DNA from: Dasyornis broadbenti
Lineage: Eukaryota; Chordata; Aves; Passeriformes; Dasyornithidae
Direction of reading: 5' to 3'
NCBI GenBank assembly: GCA_013397935.1
Contig: VZRN01001308.1
Coordinates: forward strand, 454,612 to 518,611
DNA: 64,000 bases
Both the position numbers and the translations under genes were made by a program. Of this stretch, positions 45,899-60,310 are shown piece after piece (position 1 is the stretch's first letter; each line of letters starts with the position of its first letter). The notes below the pieces were generated by a model that worked only from the letters and a program-made list of their open reading frames with translations, was not told the DNA's origin and made no database searches.

Positions 45899-46195
45899 AT
45901 TGTAGAATTATGGAGCAGTTTGGGTTGGAAGGGACCTTGAAGATCATCTAGTTCCAACCCCTGCCTTGGGCAGGGACACCTTCTACTAGACCAGGTTGCT
46001 CCGAGCTCCATCCAACCTGGCCTTGAACACTTCCAGGGATGTGACATTCACAAGTTCCCTGGGCAACCTGTTCCAGTGCCTCACTACACTTACAGTAAAG
46101 AATTTTTTTCTATTATCTAGTCCAAATCTACTCTCTTTCAATTTGAACCCATTTCCCTGTCCTGTCACTACAGGCCCTCGTAAATAGTCTTGCCC
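45899..46195 (-). mobile_element. CR1 LINE 3' fragment, antisense, long
   Basis: Contains TTTGGGTTGGAAGGGACCTT, TCATCTAGTTCCAACCCC, CCATCCAACCTGGCCTTGAA, TCCCTGGGCAACCTGTTCCA and the continuation TCCCTGTCCTGTCACTACAG. It reaches further 5' in CR1 than most copies here. Confidence 0.95.
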
Positions 46196-47067
46196 CATGA
46201 AGGAGATAGCCCTGGTATAATGCTGTGTAATTAGCTGGTTCCTGATTTTACTCCACAGGTATTTACCTCTGCAAGGTCAGAATAAGGTCTCAGATCTTAA
46301 TAAAGGGCCCTGAGATTAAAATTCAGGCTCCTACAAAGAAATGCCATGGGCCACTTTGCTGTTTTGCTTGTAAGTTTCACTTTTAATTAGATTTGCCAAG
46401 CATTAATTTTGTTGTCCAAGCATTGCCTTGAAAGTTGTCCAGTTGCTCTGAATAGTATCAGTTATCCAGGAAATAACAAAATACAGATGCACGGATTTCT
46501 CAGTTTCTGGTCTTGTCTCTTCTGCCTTGCCTCAAGACCTTACCCGCAGTGGGCCCTACCCCAAGTCTGTCTTGCAGATGCCAACATTAACATGTGTGTG
46601 CATGGAGATCTTGCTTAGCAGCTCTAGGCCATTTCACTCTTGGCATCTCTAGGTCTCTGTGCCCTATGAAATGTGTTTGACTGTGGAGCATTTTTAAACA
46701 TCAAATCAAAAAAATTGGACCTGAAATGGAAAAAGATGTTGGGTTTTTTTGTCTGTCCTGAGTTTAATATGCATTTCACAGCAAGCAACCTTATGACTTG
46801 TAAGTAGGTCGTTGTGGGAGCTGGGGGATGAAAACAGTTGTCCAAGAGAAGTGTTTGCAGCTTGTTTTGGCAGTCCGTGTGATGGGCTGGCTGGGGGAGC
46901 AGCAGCGGTTGCTGCCTTGTTGGAAGTGTGACTCATTTTCCTCAACATCATTCCTTGTGCTTCTCTTCCAGAGTGGCACAGCAAGGTGCCTGAAGCATCC
47001 TGGTGGTGTTACTGGGGGGTAATGGAAGGCAGCTGGGAGGGTGCTCTCGATCTTGATGGTGGGAGCC

Positions 47068-47215
47068 GGGCTGGGAAGGATCTCTGCAGGTTACCTGTTC
47101 CAACCTCTGCTCAAAGCAGCAATCAGGGAAGGCATCTCCAGGTTGTACCCCATTGCGTCCTGGAACCTTCCAAGGGTGGACGTGCTGGTCCCACCTGCTC
47201 CACTGCCTCCCCTCA
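47068..47215 (-). mobile_element. CR1 LINE fragment, antisense, diverged
   Basis: Contains GGGCTGGGAAGGATCTCTGC, TGTTCCAACCTCTGCTC and TCCTGGAACCTTCCAAGGGT, resembling the reversed CR1 3' end. It has no clear tail. Confidence 0.6.
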
Positions 47216-50200
47216 CAGGGAAAACATCCACCCAGTCTGGTCCCTCCAACCCACCAGGTGCTGCAGGGCAGCTGCACAGCATTGCTAATAAGGTGTTATA
47301 TTTTCTATTTGCGTTTCCTTATGAATGTATTTTCATGTGTATAGTTGATATGGCCACTTTGTGCTGCAGTAGATACAGATTTGTAACTTCTTTCTGCTTT
47401 CGAGCTCTCTGGAAGGATTAAATCATCAAAAATACCACATTTTCTAAGAAAATCAAACCCAGGAAAACCAGAATTGTGTTTTGCTTGGTACATCCTCTCC
47501 TGTGCAATCTGAGTGACTGCCAGAAATCACTGGCATGGTGAGGTGGGAGCCCCAGGGCTGGTTTGGCATAATGATTTCTGAAACTGTTTTGAGAGCTCGG
47601 GTTTAAATCTTATGTAAATACTTGTTTTTCATGAGTCTTTTACTTGTATATATATATACATGGTATAAAATAGCTTTTTGTAATATATATTTAAAGAAAA
47701 TAATAGACTTTGTGTATGAGCTGTAGTCCACCAAGCCCCATCTTGCCACTTACAACTCCAAGAGCAGATTTTTCAGAGGAGGGTTAACTGCACCTCCTAA
47801 CAAAACACCTTCACTTTGTAATTAGGTGATACCTTCTGCTCAGAAGCACATACTTCCCTTTGAAATACTGTTTTTCTTTGGCTGTTATGTTTTATTCTTT
47901 TCATGTGGCTTGATGGTCATTTTATCTTAAAGGCAAGTCATGAATTTCTGTGCTGACGAAGCAATCAGCCGCTGTGGCATCTTGAGTTGATCGCTTGCTG
48001 AGAAAAACAAAATATCTTTTTGGGTTTTTATTTCACTGTCTGTTTATTCCTTTGAGCAGCAGCTCGTTCTTGTTTCACAAGACTGGGCAAACAGAAGTTC
48101 CTGTCTGCTGCTGGTGTCACTCATATTTTACATGTAGATAATCATATTGTTCCCTCTGTTCATCTCCGTGCACCAAAATAGCTGCTGTCATCGTTTTCAA
48201 TTTGGTCGTGTGCTGCTTTCCTTGTTCATTCACTTATTCCTGAAGGTCAGTGTTCTTGCCATAGATAGTTATTTTAAGCAAGAAAAGGGAATTATCAAGC
48301 AGGGAGCAATGGTGGCACCATTAAAGACAAGGAGTTTTGAACTAATGTGCTAAAATCTAGCAGTTTGCTTACAGTCCTGTGCAGGAAATAGATTTTTGAA
48401 TGGAAAGGTGTAATTTTAAGTGCAACATTGCAGCTTTCACATTCTAGTAGGATTTTAAAACTCTCATTAAAACTTTTTTTCTACTTTCCCTCTGTGTTGT
48501 CTTTGAGGGATTTTTTTGGACAGCTTGTTCTGCAGGACCATAGCAGTGATGCTGTCTTCTCCTCCAGGGGGAATAGCTCAGTTTCAAACCAGTACAATAG
48601 GTTTAGAAAATCCTCTTTTTATACATCTTTCACTTTGTTCTGCCGCTCCTGTGGCTTTTGCCTGACTGATCCAGCAGCATGTTCATCTGATTGGATTTGC
48701 TCTGTTTGGTATCATAAGGAGTAACCTGCAGGCATCCTTTCTGCTTCTCTGGGGTTTTGAAGTACTGCTGTACATTGCTAATTTGATAAATTAATTTCTT
48801 GTTCAGTCTTCTCTTAAAATTTGTTGGGTTTCTTTTAATTTGTTTTCTCCCTATCCTAAGCACTAAACCGAAAACACGAGGAACTTGAGTTTGATTTTAA
48901 TCAAGAGCAGCAGCACAGCGTAAAAACGTGTGCTTTAGTTAGAGCTGAAATGAAACTCAAAATGCCTGGCTGCTTGGAACCACTTGGGATCATAGGAAAC
49001 CTTTCTTGCCTGCCTTACAATTCTGTTGTGCTGTTTTCAATTTAAAGCAGTGTTTATTAGAGGCAGTTTCATAAGTATTCAGATGCACTGCCCTGAATAA
49101 AGGGAACATATTTATACATGTGTGTTCTTTTCAAATTACTTTCTGTTTGAAGGTCCTGTTTTTGTCCCCAAGCCATGTTGATTGCAGTTGTTGTATTTGT
49201 GGCCATATTTATGACTGAGCATTGTTAAACTTCAGTTCTGCCCCACGTTTTTAGCTTTACTTAGGGAGATTGCAGAGGTTCTTTGTACTCTTTATGCTGT
49301 GCATATAATGAATTATGAAATATTTAAAGTATTTGAGAAGAAATCTGTTCCCTACGTGCTCTGTGCCATGTAAGCTCATCACAAACCTTTGATCACGGAC
49401 CTTCCGCAAGCAAAACATAAAAATTCTCAAGGAGGATTAAAAACTTGCTGGTTGGTTTCCCAACAGCGGTCAGGGTTGTTTGACAGGAGAAGAAAATTCT
49501 AAGTGACTCTTGAGTTATCTGTAGCAAGAGGAAATAGCCACAAAATCATTTAAAGTTTTTAGGTCAAAGTTTAAATTGTATTAATGGAAAATAGACCATC
49601 AGCTGAGGAGATGGACTGAAATAGTGTAAGTATTGTGTAGGGCTGTGTTTATCCTGTCATAACCTAACAGCAGATGGTTTTCTGCTCAGTAGTATAAGAA
49701 AATTTGGGTAAAGTGGAAAAAAGAAGATGAAGGAGTTGGGGGAAGCTGAGGGCTGACACAATGCAGAGTATCTCTGGTGGCAGGAATGGGACTTGTTGGC
49801 CCTGGAGGAATGGCCATGGTCCAAAGCCTTTTCCAACCTGGCTGTACTGTCAGGAGTGGTGCCTGCCCACAGCTTCACCTAAGTCATTTAGCAAAGGACT
49901 GAAAAAACCTCAAATATTGGAATTGTGAAGCTGTTCATACACTGCTTTTCAAAGGAACCCATTTCTCATTTGGTTCATTGTCCCAGTTTTACACAGTGCA
50001 GCATGTTGGTGTCCAATTTTCAGCAAAACCCAGCATATTTGTGAATTAGGGGCCGAGTCTAGCTTATTTACCCTTCAGGAGGCTTTGGCTTGACTAATGA
50101 TCATTGGTTCAGAAACCCTGCAAGCCAAGGGCTGTGCTTAGGATACCAGGGGGGTTATTAGTTCTATATTACACCAATGGCATTTATTTATGGCAGTGAA

Positions 50201-51949
50201 TCCCTATCTCTTCCTCTCATCCATCTTCTCTTCTGCCTGTCATTCATTCAACATCCAGACATTTACAGGTCTCTGATGCTGTGCAAGTGTGGGCAGCATC
50301 CCTGTTGGCATCAGTGCTTTTACTCAGGGCTGAGCACTAAAGGACTGGATGAAAACAAAGATCTTCTTGCTGATAGATAATTAAGCATAATTTTTATGAG
50401 AAATTTGATCTCCCTTGTCTCTCCCTGCCTTTTCAAGCAACTAAAGTGTCCTTTACCTCCTTGGCTCTTCGTTGAGAAACTATGGGGCAATGCTGGCATG
50501 GCATTTTCCGAATTTCCAAGTTTCCTCTGGGTGCATCGGCTCCATGTTGGATGTAGCTCTTTGCAATGGGAGGGATGGCAGAGGATAATATGTGATTATG
50601 ATGTTACATTTACACAGTCTCTTATCTTACTGAACAAAGCAAAGCCAGCAAGGTTTTCTTCTGCCCCTGGGACGTCAATAACTCTTTGTTTTCCTGGCCA
50701 TGAAGCACCTCCAGCCCCTGCCATTGGCATGTGTGCGACCCTCATCTCCTGCATCTGTATTGTGCTCATGGAGAAACACCAAGGCTGTGTTTAGAGGTTA
50801 TAGTTCCCTTTCTTTTTAAAGAATGGGTATTGGGTCTGAAAAGTAAATGTTTCTCTGGTCTGGCATCCCCTGGGGTGTATCACATGCTGGTGTCATGCTC
50901 ATGATGTCTCTGGGTAACTGGAATATAAGGCTGTAGGGCTGGCTCTGTCAACAGTGGCGCTTCCTCCTGTGCACCCTTCAGCAAGTTCGGAGGTGTGCTT
51001 TTTCCTCCTGTGATCAGATCAAACCCCCAGACACCCTTGGGCAGGCAGTGTTTGTGTTTTGCTGTGGTGTTAGACAGTGTTTTGTGTGTGAACATGGTAG
51101 ATTGCTCCCTGTATTCAACCAGACTCCTATGTTGCTGAGTCAAGTTGCCCATTTTAGAATGATTTGTCTTTTGAGATCATTCTCCTTCACCATATAGCTG
51201 TAAAAATAAATCTGTCGTTAGTATTACGTTGCAGATCTGGGAGAAATTTTCCATTGGATCATGCTGTGCAATAGGAGAGAAATGCGTGTTTCATTCCAGT
51301 TTTTTCTTTGTTTTTAGCAGAGCTTCAGCCAGCAGTGACCTGCATGTGCAGTGGGTGATGTTGTTTGCAGGAGCTGGGGCTTGGCATGCCTGCTACCTTC
51401 TCCTAAGGATACAGCAATTTAAGCTGCAGCTGTCTGGGCAGGGATGCTTGGGCTGGTCTGGTGCCACAGGGCTGTTCCCATCCCAGTCAGCGTCTGCCCC
51501 GTGGACTGGTGGGACCAATGTTTTCTGCCCTACAGCTCTCTGCAACAGCATCCTGTGAGCTGGGCGCTGAAAATCTGCTCTTTGTAACTGCACTGAATGT
51601 TCTGTAGGGTTTTTTAATGGTGAGAAAATATTGATAGGAACATGGGATTTATCACCCTAGACCAACAGGTTGTATGTGTATGTATATTTGCTATCTTTTA
51701 GCCCTTCCTCACTGTTGCCCTGCAGCTCTTAATCCCTTTATCTGTACACCAGGTGTTCCATCCCTCCTGGCATCGTGTATCTGCAGTGTTGCAGTGAAGG
51801 ATGTGTCTGTTATCCCTCAGCTGGACTTTCATTTATTGTTTTAATGGAATAATTAACACTGAATAAAGCAATTCATATGAAGCTGGAGAGTAGCACACTT
51901 GCTCTTGCTGAGTCTTTCTACCTAGAAATGGCTTGTTTGCCTTTTTGGC

Positions 51950-52190
51950 CCCTGCTGCAGCCTGAGCAGAAGCTCCTCCCAGCTATCCACAGCGATGTGC
52001 AAATCGTCTGCTTGACAGATCACAATTTAAGTTAGAGCCCATGAAAAGAAAAAGCTCGTGAGTAATTCTGGCTGTTTCTCCCAATGTGCTGCCTTTTGCT
52101 GCGCTCTGCGTGGATGATTCAAATAATGCGAAATTTGCTGGCAGAAAATGTCATAAAGGATCTTGGCTAAACGCTTGCTGGTGACTAAGG
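51950..52190. other. Possible conserved noncoding element
   Basis: Free of recognised repeats, with an octamer-like ATGTGCAAAT near 51995 and a MEIS-like TGACAG near 52014. The resemblance to enhancer DNA is only an impression. Confidence 0.2.
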
Positions 52191-54690
52191 GGGCTGCTGT
52201 TGCTCAGGGTGGGTCCTCTCCTCTGATGGCTGGTTTGGCTGAGCTGTGGTGGCGGGGATACGGGGATACAAGCGTGGCTTCCTGCCGGCTGGAGCAATGC
52301 TGTGGTGCAGAGGGGTAATTAAAACAACTGCAAGTGAAGAGGAGTCCTCCCGAGGGATGGGAAGTGGCCTCCTTTCTGCTTGGCGTCTTTCTGCCGCTCT
52401 CTAAATCCCGAGCCCAGCAAGCCGCACACGCTGAGCTGCCACCACCCCGTGCCGTCCTTCCCTCGGTACATTAAGTTACAGCAAGCTGTTTGCTTGGAAG
52501 AGACATGGTTTTCCTCTGGCTTTCGACTCCCAGATCACTTTATCATTAAAAAGAAAAGCCAGCTGAGGATTGGAAGCAGCAGTCAGGCATTCCATAGTGG
52601 AGCAGGGTCCCAAGTCAGAGGCTTCCTGTGTTATTGAGAGCTTTGCTTTCCTTCCCTCCCCTGAACATCCCCAGACAGAGGGGTAAGATCCTTTACAGCC
52701 CATGGTGGTGGATAGGGATATTTTGCTCACACAGATGCTGCTCCAGGTTTTCCTACCGGGCAAGCACGTGAAACCACACAGTGGCTGAGTGTCCCTCAGC
52801 TCCCACTCAGTGCACACGCAGCAGCCCAGAGAGCAGGAATTGCACAGGGCTGTACAGCCCTCACCTGTGCGCTCTGGTTTGCGATGTGTGTTTGCTGCTG
52901 GAACGCTGCGCTGCCTCAGGGAGCGCTTAGGAGGAAACTTCAAGAGCTTTCAGTGCTTTGATGGGGATTGAGTTAATCCTAGCTGAATTCATTCCTATTT
53001 ACTGTCTTTCTACAAGCTGCAGAGAGCAGGGTGGTTGTAATGGAGGGTGTCAGACATTCCATGTTAGCACCCACCCCTACGGAGCTGTCCCAGGGGCTGC
53101 ATCTCAGGTGCAGCAAGGGGTGCTCAGTGGGAGAACCTCAGTGGAGAAGATGTTGTGACATGGCTCTTCACACCCTGGATGGTAGTGACATACCAGGTCT
53201 GTCTGGTCCCTAAAGACAGAGGTGGTGGCACCTTGTCAGTGTCTCTTGTAACCTGAATGTAGCTGAGCACCAGTGCTATTTATAGAGCTGTGTGGGCTCC
53301 CACCATAAAGCAACTTACTTCTTCCTGACCCTCTCTCTTGTCTGTCTCTTGGCCATGGTCACGTTTAGATGCTAAAAAGGGATTTATATAGTGTGATGGA
53401 CTGAAAAGCCTCAGAAGTTTCTGAAAGCAGCCCTGTGAATGCAGTGAGGTGTTTGTGGAACAGCAGCTCATGCCTGCAAAGGTCTTTCTCACCATCTTAA
53501 TTCAAGCCATGCTCCCAGACCTCACCCTCCTGCTGTAACCAGCGCTCTTTAGAGACATAATACACAGCTGTGCTCCTGGACAGATCTGGGGGGTATGGTG
53601 CTGATGGACTATGAAAACTGATTATTTTAACTCTGATTAAAATGGTTTTTTATCTCAGCTGCAAACCTTTTGATCAAGGACAGCCGAAGGGGGGATGTTT
53701 CCATTCTGGAGTCAGTTTACGTTGTAAATAGGCTGTGCCAGCGGCATGGCTTTCTACTCTGAGTAAATCAAAGCCAAGTTGTTGGAATGGCTCTGCAAAT
53801 CCAGAGAGCAAGATGTGATCTTAATGGAATGGGACTAGACTATGCAGCAGGTTGGTGAGATTAAAGGTTTGTCAGAAGGAGTTAAGGCATGTACATAACA
53901 TGGTACTACATCAGCTAGAAGTTGAAGACTAAACAAGTGTGTCACTCCCCTTCCTCTCTTTCTCCCTGCCCTGCCCTCTTGGATGCCTATCTCCTGCATC
54001 TTAATTGAGCCCAGCTGCTTGTGCAGCAGCCTTGCAAAGCACCTTCAGGATGAGAAGTTTCAACACTGAGTTTTTGTTTCCTCCCCAGCTCTTCTGCCAC
54101 CCTGTTGCTGTGTCCAAGCTGAGGGGGCAGACTGCCCATAGCCTCAAGTTGGAGACCTCCTTGGAAGAGACCTGAGTGGCAGGCAGGAGAGATGTGCCCA
54201 TCAGTCTTGTGGAGAGGAAGTTCTGGTGCCCTCCTACCTTCAATTGCCCTCTCCCCTTTCCAATGAGCACAACACAGTATTCCCATTAGATGGAAACAGA
54301 AGCACAAACACTCGGGTTCATCTGTTCTGCCAAGCCTAGATTATTCTGAATCATCCAACATCCTTATCAGAGCGCTCCAGCCGGCGCTTGCATCCGTCAC
54401 AGCGCAGGCTGGCGGAGTCAGTGGCAGTGCTCTGCCTGTTTTAATTGCCACAAGCCAGCAGCTATTTGAAGCCCTGCCCCCAAAGCCCAAACGAGCTTGT
54501 CATTGCGTGTAGCTCGGCTTTGCAGGAATTGCGGGATCAGCAAGTTTTCCCCATTAAAAACCTGCTAAGGATGCAGAGGGATAGGGGTGCACGTGTAGTG
54601 CAGGAGCCAGCTGAGTGTGATGGAGTAGGGCACTGCTAGGCTTGGACCTAGGAATGGGAGCTCCCCTCGGAATTTTAGTTTTGGGGATAA

Positions 54691-54727
54691 TTTCCCTCTA
54701 ATTTTCCCTCTAATTTCCCTCTAATTC
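54691..54727. repeat. Three tandem copies of TTTCCCTCTAA
   Basis: TTTCCCTCTAA is repeated three times with a one-base length change between copies. It is a short tandem repeat in the BSN intron. Confidence 0.85.
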
Positions 54728-57208
54728 CACCCTCGACGCTGGAAAGGCCCTGTCCCTGTGACTCCTTGGATTTGAGGCTCCTCCGAAAATAGCTTTGTCA
54801 TGGCTCTGAGCTACTCATTGGTTCAGTTCAGCCGCTCCTGTTCTCTCAGGCATACCATGTTGCCTTTCCTCCCCACAAGACATCCCATGTTTCTCCTGAT
54901 CTTGTGAAAGGCACTGCTTGCTGCCCCTTCCCCCTGAGAACCTCTGTACTCAGTATGATGCCCACTTAGATAAAATACCAGGTCTAGTGGAAAAGTCTGG
55001 CTAAAAACTAGGGGTCTGTATTAAAATTATTTTGAAGACCTTAGAAAGGGTTGAATTACCTGTGTTTCTGGATTCCTCTGAAATAAGGAGCATACTTACT
55101 GTAGGAGAGGCCTGCCTTGAGCTCATCTGCCTCTATTTTGCACGCATACTCTATGCATTGCAAAACCTTTCTAGCTTTGAGAAAAGCAAATACCCTTGAT
55201 ATTTGATGGAGCACAGTGTGCAGTGCAAGACCAGCAGTGCTGGGGTCCATCCCCAAAGGTGAAGCCCAGTTAAAGTGAGCCCTTGTACTCAGTCATAGTG
55301 CTGTCATCTCATCCTTAGCAACCTGCTCAAGGGACTTTTGGCAGACTGGGACATGAATCCTGATTTTTCTTGGAGTACCAAGTCAGTACGGAGATGCTGG
55401 GCTGGGCCAGATAAAGCCCTGGAATTTGTTTTTACACACACTACCTTATGTTGTGACCTGCCATATTAATTTTCCAGCTGATATGATTGTGGCTTTCAAA
55501 TTGGAGAGTGCTTAGAGAACTATCCCCAAACAGGCATGCTGCTGCTGCCATCTGTCTTTGAGCTGCTTCTGGGATCCCACTACTTGCTCTCAGCAGACAA
55601 TTGTTATTGCTTTATTGAATTAGGACGGGAAAAAAAAAAAATCCAGCAACTTCTGAAATACTCTTTTCCATAACTAATTCCAGGTGCTAAATCCCTTTTG
55701 AGACCCAGGGGACATATTGAAATAATAATGCTTTATGCAGATCCAGGGTGTAAAATTTTTGCAGCTCTGCCCAAAAAGTCTCATGATCTGATGGTTTGGA
55801 AAGACATGTCATTTGGAGAGCTCTGAAGAGCTCCAGCACCTCTGCATTGAGGGATCTCCAAGCCATGGCACCCAACCAAGAGCCAAAATTGGGCAATGTG
55901 AAAACTGAATGCTTCAGTGCCCTTCCTGATGATTTTGGCTGGCTCAAGCTGTTACCCTAAGTTGCCCTTCTTCTCCAGCCAACCCCTTTTCCTACATCAT
56001 CCAGATGAAGGCACTTGTCCAGTGCCATCCAGCCTGCATCCCACTAGGAAGCAAAGGTCTTGGAAGGTCTAGGAAGCAAGACCCTCTCCCTGTGGGAGTA
56101 GATCACCGTGCACCAAAGAGCAGCATCCCCATGGACCGCGTGCTGTGCTGCATCCCAGTGCCTGCCGCATCCCGTGCTTCAGACCTGCTCCTCCTTTTCT
56201 TTCTCTGCAGTGTGCCAGGAGTCAGCCCACGCCAACAGACAAGGCTGTGGGCAGATAAAAGCTTATGGGAAGGTGGTGTTTATTTGGATGTCAAATGTTT
56301 TTCCCTCCTGGTGCATGGTTCCTGCTGCTTCCCCCTTGCTGGCCAATCCATGCCTTCTCTGCCTGGTTTGAGGCAGTTTGGGGCTGATTGCTCATAGTCA
56401 GCATGGCTCCCACTGTTCAGCTGGATATTTTGATGCATGGCACTTGAAAATCAGAGGCAAGATCTCCCCAGCTGAACCCCTGAAAGTGGAGGGAGCAGTG
56501 ACCACTGCTGCTGTCTCACCTGCAAAAAATGCCCTTTAGGTCATCAGAGTGAGTCCTGTGGTTGGTAATTACACGCGAGTCCCCTGGGTTTGCAGCAGGG
56601 GCATGACGACAAGATTTATTGTTTTCCTTCAGAAGTGGTTTCCAGTTGGCACTGGAGCAAATCAAAGTGATGTGAAATCAGCTTGAACTGTGCAGTTTGC
56701 TCCTCTGTAGTTTCCTTGCTGTCTGGATGGACATGGAGCACTTTAGCTGGGACTGCCTATGTGCTGCTTGTTGGAGAGCTTTCAAAGAAAAGCTTAGAAG
56801 CCCTAGAAGGGTATTTGCTTCTGCAGTGTTTTTGGCGTTTTACCTGAGTGATTTCTATTTGAATGTTTTTCTCTTTTGTAGCAGTTTCTAGTCATGCAGT
56901 TGAGGACTTGGCCCCTTATTTGAGCTCAACTAAACTGGCTTTTGTTGTAGGCTTACCCAGGGTTTTCAGCTGGGCTAAGGCATCCTACGCAGGTTGGTCT
57001 ATGATGGTCCTCTGGGCCTCTCTTCAGGAGAGCTGTAGAGAGCTCCCCGAATGGGGTGACTTCATCTTTTGGCTTGGGTTGTGACAGAAAAGACAGTCTT
57101 TCAAGCAGCAGAATTCTTTTTCATTAAGAGTTTATTCACCTTTCTGGTATATTGGTTTAGATCTCCATGGCAATAATGACTTTAGCTCAGAAAGCACAAT
57201 ATGACAGA

Positions 57209-57592
57209 AGAGAATCCCAGAATGGTTTGGGTTGGAAGGAACCTTAAAGCTCATCTCATTCCAGCTCCTGCTATGGGCAGCGACACCTTCCACTAGACCA
57301 GGTTACTCCAAGCTCCATCCAACCTGGCCTTGAACACTTTCAGGGATGGGAATTCCACAAATCCCTGGACAACCTGTTTCAGTGCCTCACCACCCTCACA
57401 GTAATGATTTCTTTCCCAATATCCTTTATATTCTTGCCCTCTTGTCCTGCCCTCAACAGTGAAACTGTTCCTTGTTGTCCTGTCACTGCATGTCCTTGTG
57501 GAAGGTCCCTCTCCAGCTCTCTTGTAGCCCCTTTAGGTATTAGAAGGGCTCACCAGAGCCTTCTCTTTCCAGGCTGAACAACTCCAAGTCTC
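57209..57592 (-). mobile_element. CR1 LINE 3' fragment, antisense, longest copy
   Basis: Starts with AGAATCCCAGAATGGTTTGG, then GGAAGGAACCTTAAAGCTCA, GACACCTTCCACTAGACCAG, CTCCATCCAACCTGGCCTTG, AACCTGTTTCAGTGCCTCAC, and ends with CAGGCTGAACAACTCCAAGT. About 380 bases are recognisable. Confidence 0.95.
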
Positions 57593-59699
57593 ATCAAATC
57601 ATGACTTGAATGACTAATTTTAATCTTGCTTTGCAACTAGCTTTTATTTTTATTATTATTTTTTTGATGATGGGGTGATTGCTCTTGTAGACTGGCTAGC
57701 AATGAAGTAGCCTCTTCTTCAAGGCTAAGTAATAGCTATAAAAACCCAATTAAAAGTGATGTGACTCTACTGGTGTCTGTGCAAATTCTAATAGTTTGCA
57801 GATTCTTGTGTAACTTTTATTTAGTAGATGGTGACTTATGAGCCAGGTATACTTGGATGTCCAGGTGTATTTGGATGGGGATAGGAATTTCAACACAGAA
57901 AAAACTATTCTAATTTATTTAAAAGAGATGACTGGTGACTGGACAAGCTATTTCTGGGAAAGAGTGTCCAGGCTGGAGGAAATCCACCCAGCGCCTCTCC
58001 TCTGCTTCTCAGAGAGTCATGAAGATGCTCAAGGTTTGTGGTAGGCTCCTGAGCCCCGTGGGAAAGCCTTTTGTATCTGTCTGGGGTCACTGGAGCCAGG
58101 AGCTGGTAGCTGCCCCTCTGACTGGTTTGTCTCCCCTCTGCTGTGGGAAGGGAGCTGCCTGGGATGCCTTTGTCATGGGTTTAGGATTAAGCCTCCTTCT
58201 GGACTCCTTCCAGGTTGCTTTCTCAGGTCTCTCCTATCCAAGCATGGTAAGCTCTGGCTGGATGGGATCTTTCCTCCCTCTGACAGTGCTCCTTCCCTTA
58301 CCTCTTCCCCAGCAATCTGAGAGTTGTCCCTTGTGGCAGCCCCCGTGTGCCTCCATCCTGCAGTACTGCATCCTGCTGTGCTTCGCAGCAGCTCTTCAGC
58401 TCACCACCATCATTTAATCCAATTCCTGGGGAAACCAGGAATTTAGGCACAGCCAGCTCCCAAGGAGGGCTGTGAGGGACATCCAGCCATGTCCAGACCA
58501 TGAACAGGAGTGGGGGGATGTGCTGTGCCTGTCCCCTCCAAGGTGCCTACCCAAACTTTGTGCCTATTTTATTTGTCAATAGTTGCATTCTCTGAGCAAC
58601 ACAATAGCCCAAATGAAGGTCCGAGCCATCCAAATGGTTTTGTGGAAAATTAAACCTGCCCAGTGCAGCCTATTGCTCCTTTGGCCAGTGTTTGGTACCC
58701 AGCAGGGCATCTTGGGATCATGGTATCTGCTTACATTTCTTTTGCCACAACCACAGATTTGTATTTCATGGATTGTGTGGCTGGCTGGATTATAAATTAT
58801 TCATGACAGGCAACTTATCGTGTTTATCTGGAATAATTTGAGCAATTAAGTCTGTTTAGGTATGTAAAAAGATTGTGCAGTGGCTTGTCTATCTTCAGGC
58901 CCTAAATTCTGCAAGAGCATTTGTTACATATTTAATCCAGAATAACAACAACAACAAAAAAAAAGGAAAGGCAGAAGATACACTGTGCTTTGATGCACTG
59001 ATCCACTATGATGTGTTCGTTCACACAAATTTTTCATTCCAGTGGCTTCGCTCGTAAATACACACTGGCCCAGGATAAATTAGACTTAACTTGGCTCCTT
59101 CAGTCTGGGGAAAGTGTGAGGCCATAACACCAGGTCTGCAATCCTGTCTCTGAAAACACTTTGGGCTTTTTATGCCAGCATCAAGGTTGTTTTTAGTGTA
59201 TAAAACCCTCTGTCCTAGACACATGGGTCAGAGGATCGTGCTCCTCTCCACCCTCATCACTGCTGTGCTGTACTCAGATGTTGATGCTGCCAAGGTAATG
59301 CAAAGTTTGGGGGTGAAAGGACCTTTATATGTTCAAGAGTGCTTAGTTTAGTCCCTGAGCTACAGCCATTATCTCCCCTCGCTGTAATTGTCCAGGAGGG
59401 TTCCCAAAGGAGCCGGGGGCTCATGAGCAAGGCTGCAACAGGGACCACTCAGAACTGAATAAATGTGAGCCATGCAGTAAATGGATGATTTTATTCTGTG
59501 TTACTAATAGGAAACTGGACTGGTCTTAAAGTAATCTGTTTTAAGTCTGTTTTCTGGGAGCAGCTTGGGCTCTTCATAGCATTATAGCTGTGAATTGCAT
59601 CGCTGCTGCACATGACACCCCGAGAAGCTCCGTGGCCTCATGTATTCCTCTTCTAAGGGCAGGAGATACCAGGGAATGGAAAGTTTTGAGCTCCTCTGC

Positions 59700-60310
59700 T
59701 CCCTCCCAGGCTGCTATTTTAGTTCTGCAGGAGACAATAAGTGAGCAGGACCGCAGGCTCCTTTTACTCGGGACGTCCGTCCTTCGGCTGGCGGCAGGGC
59801 ACGGGAGCAGCAGCAGAAAAAGGCAAAGCAAGCCATTAGGCTTTCCTTGGCCGATAGGGCTCCCGTGGAAGTCCCGCATTACGGAGCGAGAGGGACCTGG
59901 GGCTGCACTTAGAGCACCTCGGCGTGCAGAGCTCGGGAGGTTAAAGCCCGGGGTGAGCTCTCTGCCATGCTCCCTGCCCGGGCCCAGGGCACAGCACCCT
60001 TCCAGCACGTACAGACGTCCAAACCTTTCATGCGCTCCTGCGGACGGGGAACAAAGGCTGCCTAAACAGGAGCTAGTGAGGCAGCAAATCGCACAAGAAA
60101 CCTTCCTTAATGAACTGGAAGGACTTGTCCCTTTGCCTCGGGCGGCGGCACTGGCGGCGTGCTTAGCTAGGCAGCGCCTTGTTTGGCAGGGGGACCCGCG
60201 CTCCGGGGGGAGCAGAGGAGCAGTGCTGGGTCTGGCGTTGGAAAGGTCTCCTCTGCCCATCTGCTCTTCTCTTCCAGCAAGGGCAAACAGTGAAGGAGGG
60301 GGTGCTCTCA
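59700..60310. promoter_or_regulatory. CpG-rich island inside the BSN intron
   Basis: CpG density and GC content are clearly higher than in the flanking intron. As a result both strands are open for long stretches: 990 nt on the - strand (59574-60563) and 729 nt on the + strand (59590-60318). Neither product resembles a family I know. It could be an alternative promoter for BSN or for a noncoding transcript. Confidence 0.35.

Noticed and set aside
49770..49880. Segment with CCTTTTCCAACCTGGCTGTA resembling a CR1 end
   Set aside because: Only a short part fits and neither the tail nor the usual upstream blocks are present; too weak to call.
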